Assembly (NCBI GenBank): GCA_030601675.1 | Contig: JAUWBN010000006.1 | Location: forward strand, 1 to 47,684 | DNA from: Hadesarchaea archaeon | GTDB taxonomy: Archaea > Hadarchaeota > Hadarchaeia > Hadarchaeales > Hadarchaeaceae | Direction of reading: 5' to 3' | Length of the DNA stretch: 47,684 nucleotides | Shown here: in pieces, positions 36,919-46,047 of the stretch | Numbering within the stretch: position 1 is the first letter of the stretch | Layout of the letters: each line of letters starts with the position of its first letter | Notes under the pieces: generated by a model | What the model was told of the DNA's origin: nothing | The model's database searches: none | Seen by the model: only the letters and a program-made list of their open reading frames with translations | Made by a program: the position numbers and the translations under genes

Positions 36919-37608
36919 ATGGCCGAGCAAAAACCGCTCGAGGGGCCTGCTGAAAAAAGGATAAAAATCATAGCAGACCACCGCGAGGTCCCATCCGGCG
37001 TCGTGCACGAACTCACGCAGCTCGGCGTCGAGGTTGAAGCGCGCCAGCTTAGCGTCGGCGATTTCATCCTCAGCGACCGCGTTGGGGTCGAACGAAAATC
37101 CGTCGGCGACTTTTTGCAGTCGATCGTCGACAAACGCCTCCTAAACCAAGCCAAGCAATTGGGCGAGACATTTGAGCGCCCGGTGCTCATCTTGGAGGGC
37201 AAGAGTTTGTACTCGCGGAGGGCAATTCACCCGAATGCGATCCGCGGTGCACTCGCCGCGCTCGCTGTAGAGCTCAACATCCCGATATTGCCGACTCGGG
37301 ATGAAAAAGAAACGGCGTTAATCCTCGTCGCCATCGCTAGGCGCGAACAGGTGAAGGAGGCTCGGGAAGTCGTGATACGCGGTGAACCTAAGGGTTTGAC
37401 CCTACCCGAACAACAGCGGTTTGTGGTCGAAGGGCTGCCCGGCGTATCGGCCGTGCTCACAAAACGGTTGCTCGAACGTTTCAGTACGGTCGAGCGGGTG
37501 ATGAGTGCGTCGGGTGACGAGCTGCAGCAGGTGCACGGCATCGGACCTGAAAAAGCGAAGGAGATCAGGCGAGTTTTGAGGGCAGAATATGAGGCTAAAG
37601 CTTCTTGA
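36919..37608 (+). CDS. XPF/ERCC4-type structure-specific nuclease with C-terminal (HhH)2, no helicase domain
   Basis: IIADHREVPSGVVHELTQLGVEVEARQLSVGDFILSDRVGVERKSVGDFLQSI (ERKS nuclease motif) and LPGVSAVLTKRLLERF...VHGIGPEKAKEIRRVL. Confidence 0.9.
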   Translation: MAEQKPLEGPAEKRIKIIADHREVPSGVVHELTQLGVEVEARQLSVGDFILSDRVGVERKSVGDFLQSIVDKRLLNQAKQLGETFERPVLILEGKSLYSRRAIHPNAIRGALAALAVELNIPILPTRDEKETALILVAIARREQVKEAREVVIRGEPKGLTLPEQQRFVVEGLPGVSAVLTKRLLERFSTVERVMSASGDELQQVHGIGPEKAKEIRRVLRAEYEAKAS

Positions 37609-38758
37609 CCGATTCTTTTGTCCGATCGATCGCTTTTTTAATGTCCCCCATAGATGTCGCGTAACTGAATCTCACGTGGCCCTCACCGTACGGGCCAAAC
37701 CCACTCCCCTGCACAGCGGCAACGCCCGCCTCGCGCAACAGGAATTCACAAAGGCTCAAGGATGAGACGCCAAGTTTTTTGACGCTGGGGAACGCGTAGA
37801 AGGCGCCCGCAGGCTTTGTGCATTCAAATCCCTCGATCGAATTCAGCCCCCTGACGATCGCGTCTCGACGCTTTCGATATTCATCGCGCATCTCGCGGAC
37901 GCAATCCTGGGGGCCGCGGAGGGCCGCTACGCCCGCGGCTTGCACAAATCCCGCGACGCACGATGTCGATGCCTGCTGTACCTTGTTCATCCCCGCAATC
38001 AATTCGACCGGCGCGACAGCATAACCCAGACGCCAGCCGGTCATCGCATAAGCTTTCGAGAAGCCGTTGACGTAAATCGTGCGCTCAGCCGTGTTTGGCA
38101 GCGACAACACACTCACGTGCTTTCCCTCGTACACCAAGCAATCGTAAATCTCATCGGACAAGACCCAAAGGTCGTGATCGATCGCAAGGTCAACTATGGA
38201 TCGAAGGTCCCCTCGCTGCATGACCGCACCGGTTGGATTGTTCGGATAATTGATCAATATCATCTTCGTTTTTTTCGTTAGCGCCTCCTGCATCTTCTCT
38301 GCCCCCACCTTGAACTCGTCGGCCTGTGTGGCTTCGACGAATACCGGTTTAGCACCGACCGCCAGCACCATGGGCTCGTAGGTCCAGCAGGGGCTAGGGA
38401 TGATCACCTCATCGCCGGGATCGAGCGCTGCAACCATCGCACAGAAGATGGCGTGCTTCGCCCCGGGGGTGACGATAACGTTTTTTGTGGTTGTGGTGAT
38501 GCCCTTCGTAACGAGGTGCTCCGTGATCGCCTCGCGCAGCTCGGGCAGGCCGGCGCTCGGCGTGTATTTGGTCATCCCGCGTGCGAGGGCCTCCTCCGCG
38601 GCTCGCTTGATGTGGGCCGGCGTGTCGAAATCCGGTTCGCCTACCTCCATGTGGATGATGTCCTTACCCTGGCGCTCGAGTTCTTTGGCTAGGCCGAGAA
38701 CCTTGAGCGTGCTTGAGGGGGGAATCCCCTTCATGCGCTTGGCAGGCTTCAACCTCAC
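37595..38758 (-). CDS. PLP-dependent class I/II aminotransferase (aspartate aminotransferase-like)
   Basis: DIIHMEVGEPDFDTPAHIKRAA, NYPNNPTGAV, VNGFSKAYAMTGWRLGYAV. Confidence 0.93.
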   Translation of the reverse strand: MRLKPAKRMKGIPPSSTLKVLGLAKELERQGKDIIHMEVGEPDFDTPAHIKRAAEEALARGMTKYTPSAGLPELREAITEHLVTKGITTTTKNVIVTPGAKHAIFCAMVAALDPGDEVIIPSPCWTYEPMVLAVGAKPVFVEATQADEFKVGAEKMQEALTKKTKMILINYPNNPTGAVMQRGDLRSIVDLAIDHDLWVLSDEIYDCLVYEGKHVSVLSLPNTAERTIYVNGFSKAYAMTGWRLGYAVAPVELIAGMNKVQQASTSCVAGFVQAAGVAALRGPQDCVREMRDEYRKRRDAIVRGLNSIEGFECTKPAGAFYAFPSVKKLGVSSLSLCEFLLREAGVAAVQGSGFGPYGEGHVRFSYATSMGDIKKAIDRTKESVKKL

Positions 38759-38804
38759 ACCCGCTAAGAATTTACGTGTTCAATATAAACCTACTTCGGT
38801 TCCC

Positions 38805-40394
38805 ATGCACTGGATCGATCGCGTTGCGAAAGCCCTGCTCAAGCGGGGCAAAAAACACATCATCGCAAGCGGCATCTCGGTCTCCGGCCACATCCACATC
38901 GGCCATTGCAACGACATCTTCATAGCCGATGGGGTTCGGAGGGCGCTCGAGGAGTTTGGAGGCGAAGGGCAGGCTTTTTGGTACGCCGATGACTTCGACC
39001 CCATGCGCCGGATACCCTGGCCGTTGAACGAGGGCGAGTTGGCTGAAAGGTACAAACAGTACTTGGGCATGCCTTACATCAACATCCCCTCGCCCGATCC
39101 GAAGTACAAAAACTTCGTCGATTACTTCGCCCGCCCATTCATCGAATCACTCGACGATTTCGGGATTGATGTGAAGATTTACTCAGGTGCGGAAATCTAT
39201 CGAAGCGGGAAGATGGCGGACCCAACCCGAACCGCACTCGAACACGCCGACAAAATCCGCGCGATCCTCAACCGATACCGCTCCAAACCGTTGCCTGAGG
39301 GCTGGTTGCCTTATGATGTATTGTGCGAGCGATGTGGTAGGCTTGCAACTACCCGATCACTCAGCTGGCACGATAACTACGTGAGTTACAGGTGCGAGGG
39401 CTCCGACTATGTCGCCGGCTGCGGCCACGAGGGCGAGGCCGATTTCACCAAAGGTCAAGGTAAACTGACTTGGCGGGTGGAGTGGCCTGCGCGCTGGAAG
39501 TTACTCGACGTCGCCTGCGAACCCTTCGGCAAAGATCATGCGGTCGTCGGCGGAAGTTACGATACGGGCAAATTGATCGCAAAGCAGGTTTTCAAATGTG
39601 AGGCCCCCTACCCCGTGCCCTACGAGTGGGTTAGCCTTAAAGGTAAACGAATGTCCTCCTCGAAGGGAGTCGTGTTCACACTCCCCCAGTGGCTCGAGAT
39701 AGCCGAGCCCGAGCTCCTGCGCTACTTCATCTTCAGGAGCAAACCCATGAAGGCCAAGGAGTTCGACCCCGGGCTAGCGCTGCTTGACCTTTACGATGAG
39801 TACGACCTGGTCGAGCAAGTTCACTTCGGCATGGTGGAGGCGAGTGATCGTAGGAGCGAACAGTTCAAGCGCATCTACCAGCTCTCCCAGCTCCGCGAAA
39901 CGCCAAGACGGCTGGTGCAGCGGGTGCCGTTCAGGTTCGCCACGGTGCTGACCCAAGTAATGAGGGATGAAAAGCATGCGATCAACGTTCTAACTTCCCG
40001 GGGGATGCTAACCGACCCAAGCGAATCCGATATCGAGCTAGCCTTCCGCCGCTTGAGTTGCTCGCGGAACTGGGTGTCCAAACATGCACCCGAGCGTTTG
40101 CGATTCAAGGTTGCCGAAACCTTACCCGCCGAAGCTGTAGAGGGCCTTACCAAAAAACAAAAACAGGGTTTAACGCAACTGGCTGCTGATCTATCCTCGC
40201 GCGATTTCACCCCGGTCGAACTTCACAACCACATCTACGAACTCGCGCAGAGGGTCGGTCTGAAAGCGCCCGAGTTATTCAAGACGGTCTACCTCGCTCT
40301 GCTGGGTCGAGGGTCAGGCCCCCGCGTGGGCAACTTCATCTCGGTTCTCGATAAGGAGTTCGTCATCTCGCGTCTTAGGGAAGCTGCTCTTTGA
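38805..40394 (+). CDS. lysS: Class I lysyl-tRNA synthetase
   Basis: HIIASGISVSGHIHIGHCNDIFIADGV (HIGH-type motif) and SLKGKRMSSSKGVVF. ATG at 38805; the first 135 codons of the track ORF (38400) overlap the aminotransferase antisense and are spurious. Confidence 0.93.
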   Translation: MHWIDRVAKALLKRGKKHIIASGISVSGHIHIGHCNDIFIADGVRRALEEFGGEGQAFWYADDFDPMRRIPWPLNEGELAERYKQYLGMPYINIPSPDPKYKNFVDYFARPFIESLDDFGIDVKIYSGAEIYRSGKMADPTRTALEHADKIRAILNRYRSKPLPEGWLPYDVLCERCGRLATTRSLSWHDNYVSYRCEGSDYVAGCGHEGEADFTKGQGKLTWRVEWPARWKLLDVACEPFGKDHAVVGGSYDTGKLIAKQVFKCEAPYPVPYEWVSLKGKRMSSSKGVVFTLPQWLEIAEPELLRYFIFRSKPMKAKEFDPGLALLDLYDEYDLVEQVHFGMVEASDRRSEQFKRIYQLSQLRETPRRLVQRVPFRFATVLTQVMRDEKHAINVLTSRGMLTDPSESDIELAFRRLSCSRNWVSKHAPERLRFKVAETLPAEAVEGLTKKQKQGLTQLAADLSSRDFTPVELHNHIYELAQRVGLKAPELFKTVYLALLGRGSGPRVGNFISVLDKEFVISRLREAAL

Positions 40395-41085
40395 GTCGGA
40401 CTTTCATCTCCGGATGGCTCTGGACCAGCCGTTTGAAAACTTCCTCGAAACTTTCGTTCGGCATGAGTGCGCGTTGGATGAAAATCCCAGTGCGGCCCAC
40501 ATCTCCCCTACGGGTTAGGACCTGCACGCGCTCCCGAACTATATCCAGACCAACACCGACCCGCTTCGCCGCTTCAGCTTCCTTACCCATAACTGGACTT
40601 TCAATATGCCCTCGCGGCGTGGGCTCGATCAACATCAGGCGCTTATCGACACCCGGCACGCGAACCGCTCGCTTGACCTGTTCGGAGCTTGCCGCGCCCC
40701 CGAAATAATAGAACTCGACCTCTAGCCGCTTCGGCTTCACCAGCGGGAAAGTAACCAAACGGTCTTCTTCGATGTAAATGTGTGCCTTCGGGAGCTGCCA
40801 AGGCGTCGCCACGACTATTTCCCGGTTCATTGGCTCGAGCTTGGCCTCTCGAAGGGCTAGCTCGATCTTGTAGGATGGCACGACGTGAGGGACGAACACA
40901 TCAACATCACTATCTTTACCGACGTCCCCACGGGCGACGCTCCCGTACACGATCGGATCGAACCCTTGCTTTACCATAACCTCCATCAGTTCCAGCGCAC
41001 GCGTTCGTAGCTCCTTAAAAAATCGCCAGCGTTCTTCATCGTATACAATTTCGACGATGTCGGCGGCACGAACAGGCTTGACCAT
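40375..41085 (-). CDS. Nucleotidyltransferase-domain protein
   Basis: GFDPIVYGSVARGDVGKDSDVDVFVPH (GSxxxGxxxxxSDxD pol-beta-like NTase motif). Confidence 0.82.
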   Translation of the reverse strand: MVKPVRAADIVEIVYDEERWRFFKELRTRALELMEVMVKQGFDPIVYGSVARGDVGKDSDVDVFVPHVVPSYKIELALREAKLEPMNREIVVATPWQLPKAHIYIEEDRLVTFPLVKPKRLEVEFYYFGGAASSEQVKRAVRVPGVDKRLMLIEPTPRGHIESPVMGKEAEAAKRVGVGLDIVRERVQVLTRRGDVGRTGIFIQRALMPNESFEEVFKRLVQSHPEMKVRLKEQLP

Positions 41086-41086
41086 A

Positions 41087-41626
41087 TCAAAGCCCTGTTT
41101 CACGGTCGCCGATGACGAAGTTCTTGCCAGACACGTGGAGCAAGGGTTTTACTTGCTCGGCGTTCAGCCTCCCCGCCTTCATCGCACCCTTCTGCGCATG
41201 CGCCACGACGACCCTTCCCGCCACCACAACATATTCGGGTCCCCGATGGATCCAATCGAGTTTGCACTCCAAATTAACCGGACACTCGGCGATTCGCGGT
41301 GGCTTCACTTTCTCGGAAGGTTCCCAGTTCAGGCCGGCTTTCTCGAGCTCGTTGACCCCCCGTGGAAAACTCTTGCTGCAGGTGTACATCTGCTTCTTGA
41401 TTCGCTCCGGAACGAGGTTGAGGACGAATTCCCCCGTCTCGCTGACGTTGCGGTAGGTGTCGCTGTCGTAGCTGGTCGAGAAAATGACGATCGGTGGCTC
41501 TGATTCAACCGGCGTCACCCACGACATCGGCGCAGCGTTAATCCGTCCTTCTTTGTCGACCGTCGTGATCAAAACGATCGGCCGTGGAGCAATCAAACGA
41601 TAAGCATCCTCCAAATCGACCAGCAT
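41087..41626 (-). CDS. Flavin reductase-like/flavoredoxin FMN-binding protein
   Basis: RLIAPRPIVLITTVDKEGRINAAPMSWVTPVESEPPIVIFS. Confidence 0.88.
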   Translation of the reverse strand: MLVDLEDAYRLIAPRPIVLITTVDKEGRINAAPMSWVTPVESEPPIVIFSTSYDSDTYRNVSETGEFVLNLVPERIKKQMYTCSKSFPRGVNELEKAGLNWEPSEKVKPPRIAECPVNLECKLDWIHRGPEYVVVAGRVVVAHAQKGAMKAGRLNAEQVKPLLHVSGKNFVIGDRETGL

Positions 41627-41630
41627 ACAA

Positions 41631-41942
41631 TCACCTCAAACTTTCCTCGAGCCATTTTAAATATTCAGGTAACCCGCGCTCGATTGGGACCACCAAGACC
41701 TCGGGCACTTCATAGCTATGCAATTCTTTGATGCGTGGGATTAAGCGATCGAGTTTTTCGTCAGAGGTTTTTATCAGGAGCAGGTTTTCCCTCGCCCGCT
41801 CAAGTTTCCCGCGCCACCTATAAGTTGAACTTGCGCTCGGCAGGACACTAACGCAAGCCGCGAGCTTTTCCGACACCAATTTTTCACTTAGCCTTTTCGC
41901 CTCCGCCCGATTTTTCACCGTCGTCAACACCAGCGAGAACAT
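41631..41942 (-). CDS. cutA: Divalent-cation tolerance protein CutA
   Basis: KLVSEKLAACVSVLPSASSTYRWRGKLERARENLLLIKTSDEKL...LHSYEVPEVLVVPIERGLPEYLKWL. Confidence 0.92.
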   Translation of the reverse strand: MFSLVLTTVKNRAEAKRLSEKLVSEKLAACVSVLPSASSTYRWRGKLERARENLLLIKTSDEKLDRLIPRIKELHSYEVPEVLVVPIERGLPEYLKWLEESLR

Positions 41943-42014
41943 ACACTTCCCACGACAACAACCCGAACGCAGAGGTTTAAACTTTGCCGATGGTATAGAC
42001 TACGGTGCCTCGAG

Positions 42015-43199
42015 ATGCTTGAATGGGTGCTCGTCGCTCTTGCGCTGCTCGCCCTGTTCTGGGCATCCTTGGTCTTGGTGAATCGCCGATATCGTCTGGA
42101 GAAGCACGGCTTCACCATCACCCCGGGCATGCTGATGTGGCGCACCAAGCGAGGGTTACGATTCATCGACCGCGTGGCAAAATCCTCAAAACGAGGGTGG
42201 CGCACATTTGGGACCGTGGGCGCCGCGATCGGGATATTCCTGATGGCGTTCATTTTATTCAACGTCGCTTTTAACGCCGCGATCACCCTCACACAACCCA
42301 CCCAAGCACTTCCGGGTGTGCGCTTCGTGCTACCCGGTGTCGTCCCCGGCCTGACTATCTTTGGGTGGTTGGTGGGTATAGCCAGCGTGCTTTTTGTTCA
42401 CGAGTTCGCCCACGGGTTCGTGCTGCGTGCACAGGGGCTTAAGACGAAATCAGTTGGCGGGATGTTGTTGGTGGTAATCCCCGGCGCGTTTGTCGAACCA
42501 GATGAAAAACAGTTGAAGAAGGCGCCTATATTAAAACGCCTACGTGTCTTCGGTGCTGGGTCGTTCGCGAACATCTTGTTTGCCTTCCTGTGCTTAGGCA
42601 TCCTCCTTCTCCTCTTGGTCCCCAAACCGGGCATTTATGTGTATGGCTTTGCCGAGAACTACCCCGCCGAAAATGTCTTGGATCCAGGCATGCGCATCCT
42701 CGAAATCGACAACGTGCCCATAAACACATACGAGGATTTCTACAGCTTCATGGACAACACCCAACCGGGGGATAATATCCAAATCTCAACCGACAGCGAG
42801 AATTTCCGAATCGAGCTGGCAAAACGTCCGGAGAATGAAAATAAGGGTTACCTTGGGGTAAGTACGATCTCAGCACGTTCCCACTCCGAGTTCGCCAATC
42901 CCCTATTTGACATGGGGGTGATGATGTTGGTGCTAACGGGGCGCCCTGAGTTCCACCCCTACGTCTACGATGCACGCGTGCCGTGGGGGTTGATAGATCT
43001 GATAAAGTGGATGTTCGTGCTAAACCTCGGCATCGGGCTGTTCAACCTCCTACCGATGGTGCCGCTCGATGGAGGTTACATCTTTCAGGGCATGGTCGAG
43101 CGAGCGAGCTCCAAACGAACGGCCAGGCGCGTGAGCCATGCACTCTCGATAATCGTGCTAGCGTTGCTCATCGTGAGCTTCATGCCCATGCTGGCGTGA
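42015..43199 (+). CDS. Site-2 protease family (M50) membrane metalloprotease with PDZ domain
   Basis: VLFVHEFAHGFVLRAQG (HExxH) and LFNLLPMVPLDGGYIFQ; PDZ-like region between. Confidence 0.9.
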   Translation: MLEWVLVALALLALFWASLVLVNRRYRLEKHGFTITPGMLMWRTKRGLRFIDRVAKSSKRGWRTFGTVGAAIGIFLMAFILFNVAFNAAITLTQPTQALPGVRFVLPGVVPGLTIFGWLVGIASVLFVHEFAHGFVLRAQGLKTKSVGGMLLVVIPGAFVEPDEKQLKKAPILKRLRVFGAGSFANILFAFLCLGILLLLLVPKPGIYVYGFAENYPAENVLDPGMRILEIDNVPINTYEDFYSFMDNTQPGDNIQISTDSENFRIELAKRPENENKGYLGVSTISARSHSEFANPLFDMGVMMLVLTGRPEFHPYVYDARVPWGLIDLIKWMFVLNLGIGLFNLLPMVPLDGGYIFQGMVERASSKRTARRVSHALSIIVLALLIVSFMPMLA

Positions 43200-43203
43200 T
43201 GGA

Positions 43204-43419
43204 ATGACTTGCATCAAAATTGTAGTAAAGCAGGTGGGGAAGAGACACAAACGCGAACTTCGACTCGCCCCCCACGCCACCATTGCTGACCTACTCAGGA
43301 AACTGGACCAAAACCGAGAGACCATCGTCGTGAGGCGGAACGGGAAGATAGTGGTAGAGGAGGAGCGGCTTTCAGATGGTGACCTCATCGAGATTTTGCC
43401 CATCGTCACAGGTGGTTAG
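43204..43419 (+). CDS. Ubiquitin-like small archaeal modifier / MoaD-ThiS family protein ending in GG
   Basis: Beta-grasp-like 71 aa sequence ending LSDGDLIEILPIVTGG. Confidence 0.82.
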   Translation: MTCIKIVVKQVGKRHKRELRLAPHATIADLLRKLDQNRETIVVRRNGKIVVEEERLSDGDLIEILPIVTGG

Positions 43420-44379
43420 GTGCTCAAGTGTACTTTTTGTGGGCGGCGCGCGGCTTATAACCGCCGCTATGCGGGCGTGCTCCTCTGCGATCGTTGCTTG
43501 ATCAAAAGCGTTGAAAAGCGCTTCCGGCGCGCGATCGCTGAACACAAGCTTCTCTCGCCCGGTGAGCGGGTCGCGGTGGCGGTATCCGGGGGCAAGGATA
43601 GCATCGCGGCAATGCACTTACTGGTCGAGCATTGCGGGCGTAAAAATTGCGAGCTTGTGGCGATAACGATCGATGAGGGGATAAAGGGGTACCGCGATCA
43701 AAGCCTACCCATAGCCCGGGAAAACGCAAAATCGCTGGGCATCGAGCACTACGTGGTGAGCTTCAAACGAACTTTCGGCGCGACGCTCGATCAAATGGTC
43801 AGGCGCGCGAATGCCAGGAAAACTGAACTGAATCCCTGTACCTATTGTGGCGTGATGCGCCGCTCGCTGCTCAACCAAGCTGCCCGCGAACTGGGGGCGG
43901 ACAAGCTCGCTACCGCACACAACCTCGACGACGAAGTCCAAGCAATCATGCTGAACTACGTGCGGGCCGACTTCTCCAGGCTACACCGCCTCGGGCCATC
44001 CTATCCACCGCGTGAAGGCTTCGTCCCTCGCATCAAGCCTCTGCGCGAGATCCCGGAGAAGGAGGTAGCGCTCTACGCCCTGCTCCGCGGACTAGAGGTG
44101 CACCTCGCCGTCTGCCCTTACACAGGGGGGATCCACACCGAGATTCGCGATTTTTTGAACCGAATCGAGGCCAACCACCCGAACTCGAAATTCATGATCC
44201 TGCGGATGTTCGACCGGCTAAAGCCCCAGCTCGCGCGAATCGTGCCCGAGTTTGAGATGCGAAGGTGTAAAAATTGTGGCGAGCCGACCTCAGCGAACAT
44301 TTGCAAGAGCTGTGAACTCCTAAAGGAACTGGGATTGCGACGGTTGCGGAAAACCCTTATTTCTCCAAAATCCAGTTAA
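43420..44379 (+). CDS. tRNA 2-thiolation enzyme NcsA/TtuA (Ncs6/CTU1 family)
   Basis: CTFCGRRAAYNRRYAGVLLCDRC, PP-loop VAVSGGKDSIAAMHLL, PCTYCGVMRRSLLNQAA, C-terminal CKNCGEPTSANICKSC. Confidence 0.93.
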   Translation: MLKCTFCGRRAAYNRRYAGVLLCDRCLIKSVEKRFRRAIAEHKLLSPGERVAVAVSGGKDSIAAMHLLVEHCGRKNCELVAITIDEGIKGYRDQSLPIARENAKSLGIEHYVVSFKRTFGATLDQMVRRANARKTELNPCTYCGVMRRSLLNQAARELGADKLATAHNLDDEVQAIMLNYVRADFSRLHRLGPSYPPREGFVPRIKPLREIPEKEVALYALLRGLEVHLAVCPYTGGIHTEIRDFLNRIEANHPNSKFMILRMFDRLKPQLARIVPEFEMRRCKNCGEPTSANICKSCELLKELGLRRLRKTLISPKSS

Positions 44380-44383
44380 ATAC

Positions 44384-44699
44384 GGCGGCGAGCTAGGTCG
44401 GGCGGCTACCCCTCGCCTGTGACCACAAATGGGGTTTATGGTGGGATCAAAGCTCGGGGACGGCGTCGGAACCGTGCGTCGACCTGGTTTCCGGCGAAGA
44501 AGTCCCGTCCTGCTGGGTCGGCGGCGGCAGGGCCTCGGTCGTAAGGCCGGGGAGAACTGCCCTCACCTGCCGAACCCCGTGAGGACCGGAAGGTAGCAAC
44601 GGTAGGCAGGACGTTTGGTGCTGGCAGATCACGGGATGGAGCTAGGGACCAGCAATCGTCGCGTGGGGAAGGCATCAACTTCGGGCGCGCTCGCCGCCT
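44384..44699 (+). ncRNA. Archaeal SRP (7S) RNA
   Basis: Helix 8 core GTGAGGACCGGAAGGTAGCAAC at about 44579-44600; 5' GGCGGCGAG (44384-44392) pairs with 3' CTCGCCGCC (44690-44698) forming archaeal helix 1; length about 315 nt. Confidence 0.9.
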
Positions 44700-44701
44700 T
44701 C

Positions 44702-44808
44702 GCCGGGGTAGCCTAGCCAGGTATGGCGACAGGTTGCTACGGGTGAAAACCCGCAAATACCTGTTGGTCCTTTGGGCCTCCAGGGTTCAAATCCCTGCCC
44801 CGGCGCCA
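44702..44808 (+). tRNA. tRNA-Ser (GCT) with 19-nt intron, CCA encoded
   Basis: Acceptor GCCGGGG/CCCCGGC, long variable arm; canonical BHB: TTGC/GCAA central helix, 3-nt bulges TAC and ATA, inner hairpin GGGT-GAAA-ACCC. Confidence 0.93.
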
Positions 44809-44833
44809 CCCTTAAGTTTTCTCGGGCCAAAAC

Positions 44834-46009
44834 GTGAGCGGTGGACAGATGCCGGAAGCACCGACTTTGACCGGGCGGGTGGTCTTCCAGTACTTCTACG
44901 ATGTCGGGGGTAACATCGAGCTTGAGCGCGTACCCAAACAAAAACTCGCGGTGGTCGAACGCCATGTCCCAAGGGGAACAAGAATTTTAGCACCGAAATA
45001 TGAGGAGGTGGGTTTCCGGCCGATCAAGGTCGACCTCGGTGCAAGGAAAATCGACCGGCACAAGGCCACCATCGAGGGGCACATTTTCCCCATCGGCGTC
45101 ATAGGAATCAACATAAACATCGAATTCCGCAGGGCTAACTTCGAGGGCATCACAAAACTCGTCACCCTGAACGAAAGGCGGGTGAAAGTGGGTGAAAAGG
45201 AAATCGACTTCGACGAGCTGCCACTCGAGCTCTTCAAGGACCTCATGAAAACGATAAAACCCGCGATAGTTTATCCATACCCCGCGTTCGAGCTCCCGGA
45301 AATCTACACCCTCATCTTGATCGCCGGGTCCGAACCGAGGCTGGAAGCGGAAGATTTCTTGACCAAGTTTCGAAAGCAGACGGCGGGGCTGCTGCGCGGG
45401 GAACGAGACTGGCGCTCGCTCAGCGACAAGGAAGTCGAAGATGCCCTGAAGCCTTACCTGAGTTATTCCGACGAGGACATCGTAATCGTCGACTGGTACG
45501 CGGCGCTCATCAGCGGCGCGGCCGAGTACACCGACGAGCTCGTGCGAATGATCGAGTTCGCGCGGATCCAACTGCTCGAGCTCAAGACCTACGACCGCTT
45601 GCTCGACCGCCGCGTGGAACGGGCCTACAGTTCCCTTCGCACCGCCCTCGCTGGCCCCCGCATGGGCATAACTTGGCGAAGCCGCCCCTATGGGGAGCTT
45701 GCTCGAACCGCGAGTGAGCTGGCGGAACTGCGCATCGAGGTCATGGACTACGTGGGGGACCTCCGCAACATCCTGAAGTTCACGGGAGAGTGGTACTTGG
45801 GGAAGCTCTACCGCGTCGCGAGCGAGCGCTTCCGCATCGCCGACTGGCTGGCGTTAGTCGACAAGAAGCTCAATCAGTTGCAGGAGCTCTACGCCATGGC
45901 GATGGAGCGCATCGACGTGCACCGCGCGACCACCCTTGAGTTCCTGATGATGCTGCTAATCGTGGCCATAGTCGTGCTCGAGGTAATTATGATCGCCCAG
46001 GGGCTCTAG
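44834..46009 (+). CDS. RMD1/DUF155-like protein with C-terminal TM helix
   Basis: C-terminal YLGKLYRVASERFRIADWLALVDKKLNQLQELYAMAMERIDVHRATTLEFLMMLLIVAIVVLEVI fits the RMD1/RMND1 (DUF155) pattern of paired helices and membrane tail. Confidence 0.5.
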   Translation: MSGGQMPEAPTLTGRVVFQYFYDVGGNIELERVPKQKLAVVERHVPRGTRILAPKYEEVGFRPIKVDLGARKIDRHKATIEGHIFPIGVIGININIEFRRANFEGITKLVTLNERRVKVGEKEIDFDELPLELFKDLMKTIKPAIVYPYPAFELPEIYTLILIAGSEPRLEAEDFLTKFRKQTAGLLRGERDWRSLSDKEVEDALKPYLSYSDEDIVIVDWYAALISGAAEYTDELVRMIEFARIQLLELKTYDRLLDRRVERAYSSLRTALAGPRMGITWRSRPYGELARTASELAELRIEVMDYVGDLRNILKFTGEWYLGKLYRVASERFRIADWLALVDKKLNQLQELYAMAMERIDVHRATTLEFLMMLLIVAIVVLEVIMIAQGL

Positions 46010-46047
46010 GCGAGTACGCTTTTATCTGTGGGAACAAAAAATCAACT

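Noticed and set aside
38400-38804. N-terminal 135-codon extension of the LysRS ORF
   Set aside because: Overlaps the aminotransferase antisense; genuine LysRS starts at ATG 38805 with the typical class I start.
44436-44993. Minus-strand ORFs across the SRP RNA and tRNA-Ser
   Set aside because: Explained by structured RNA genes on the plus strand; no protein-domain signal.
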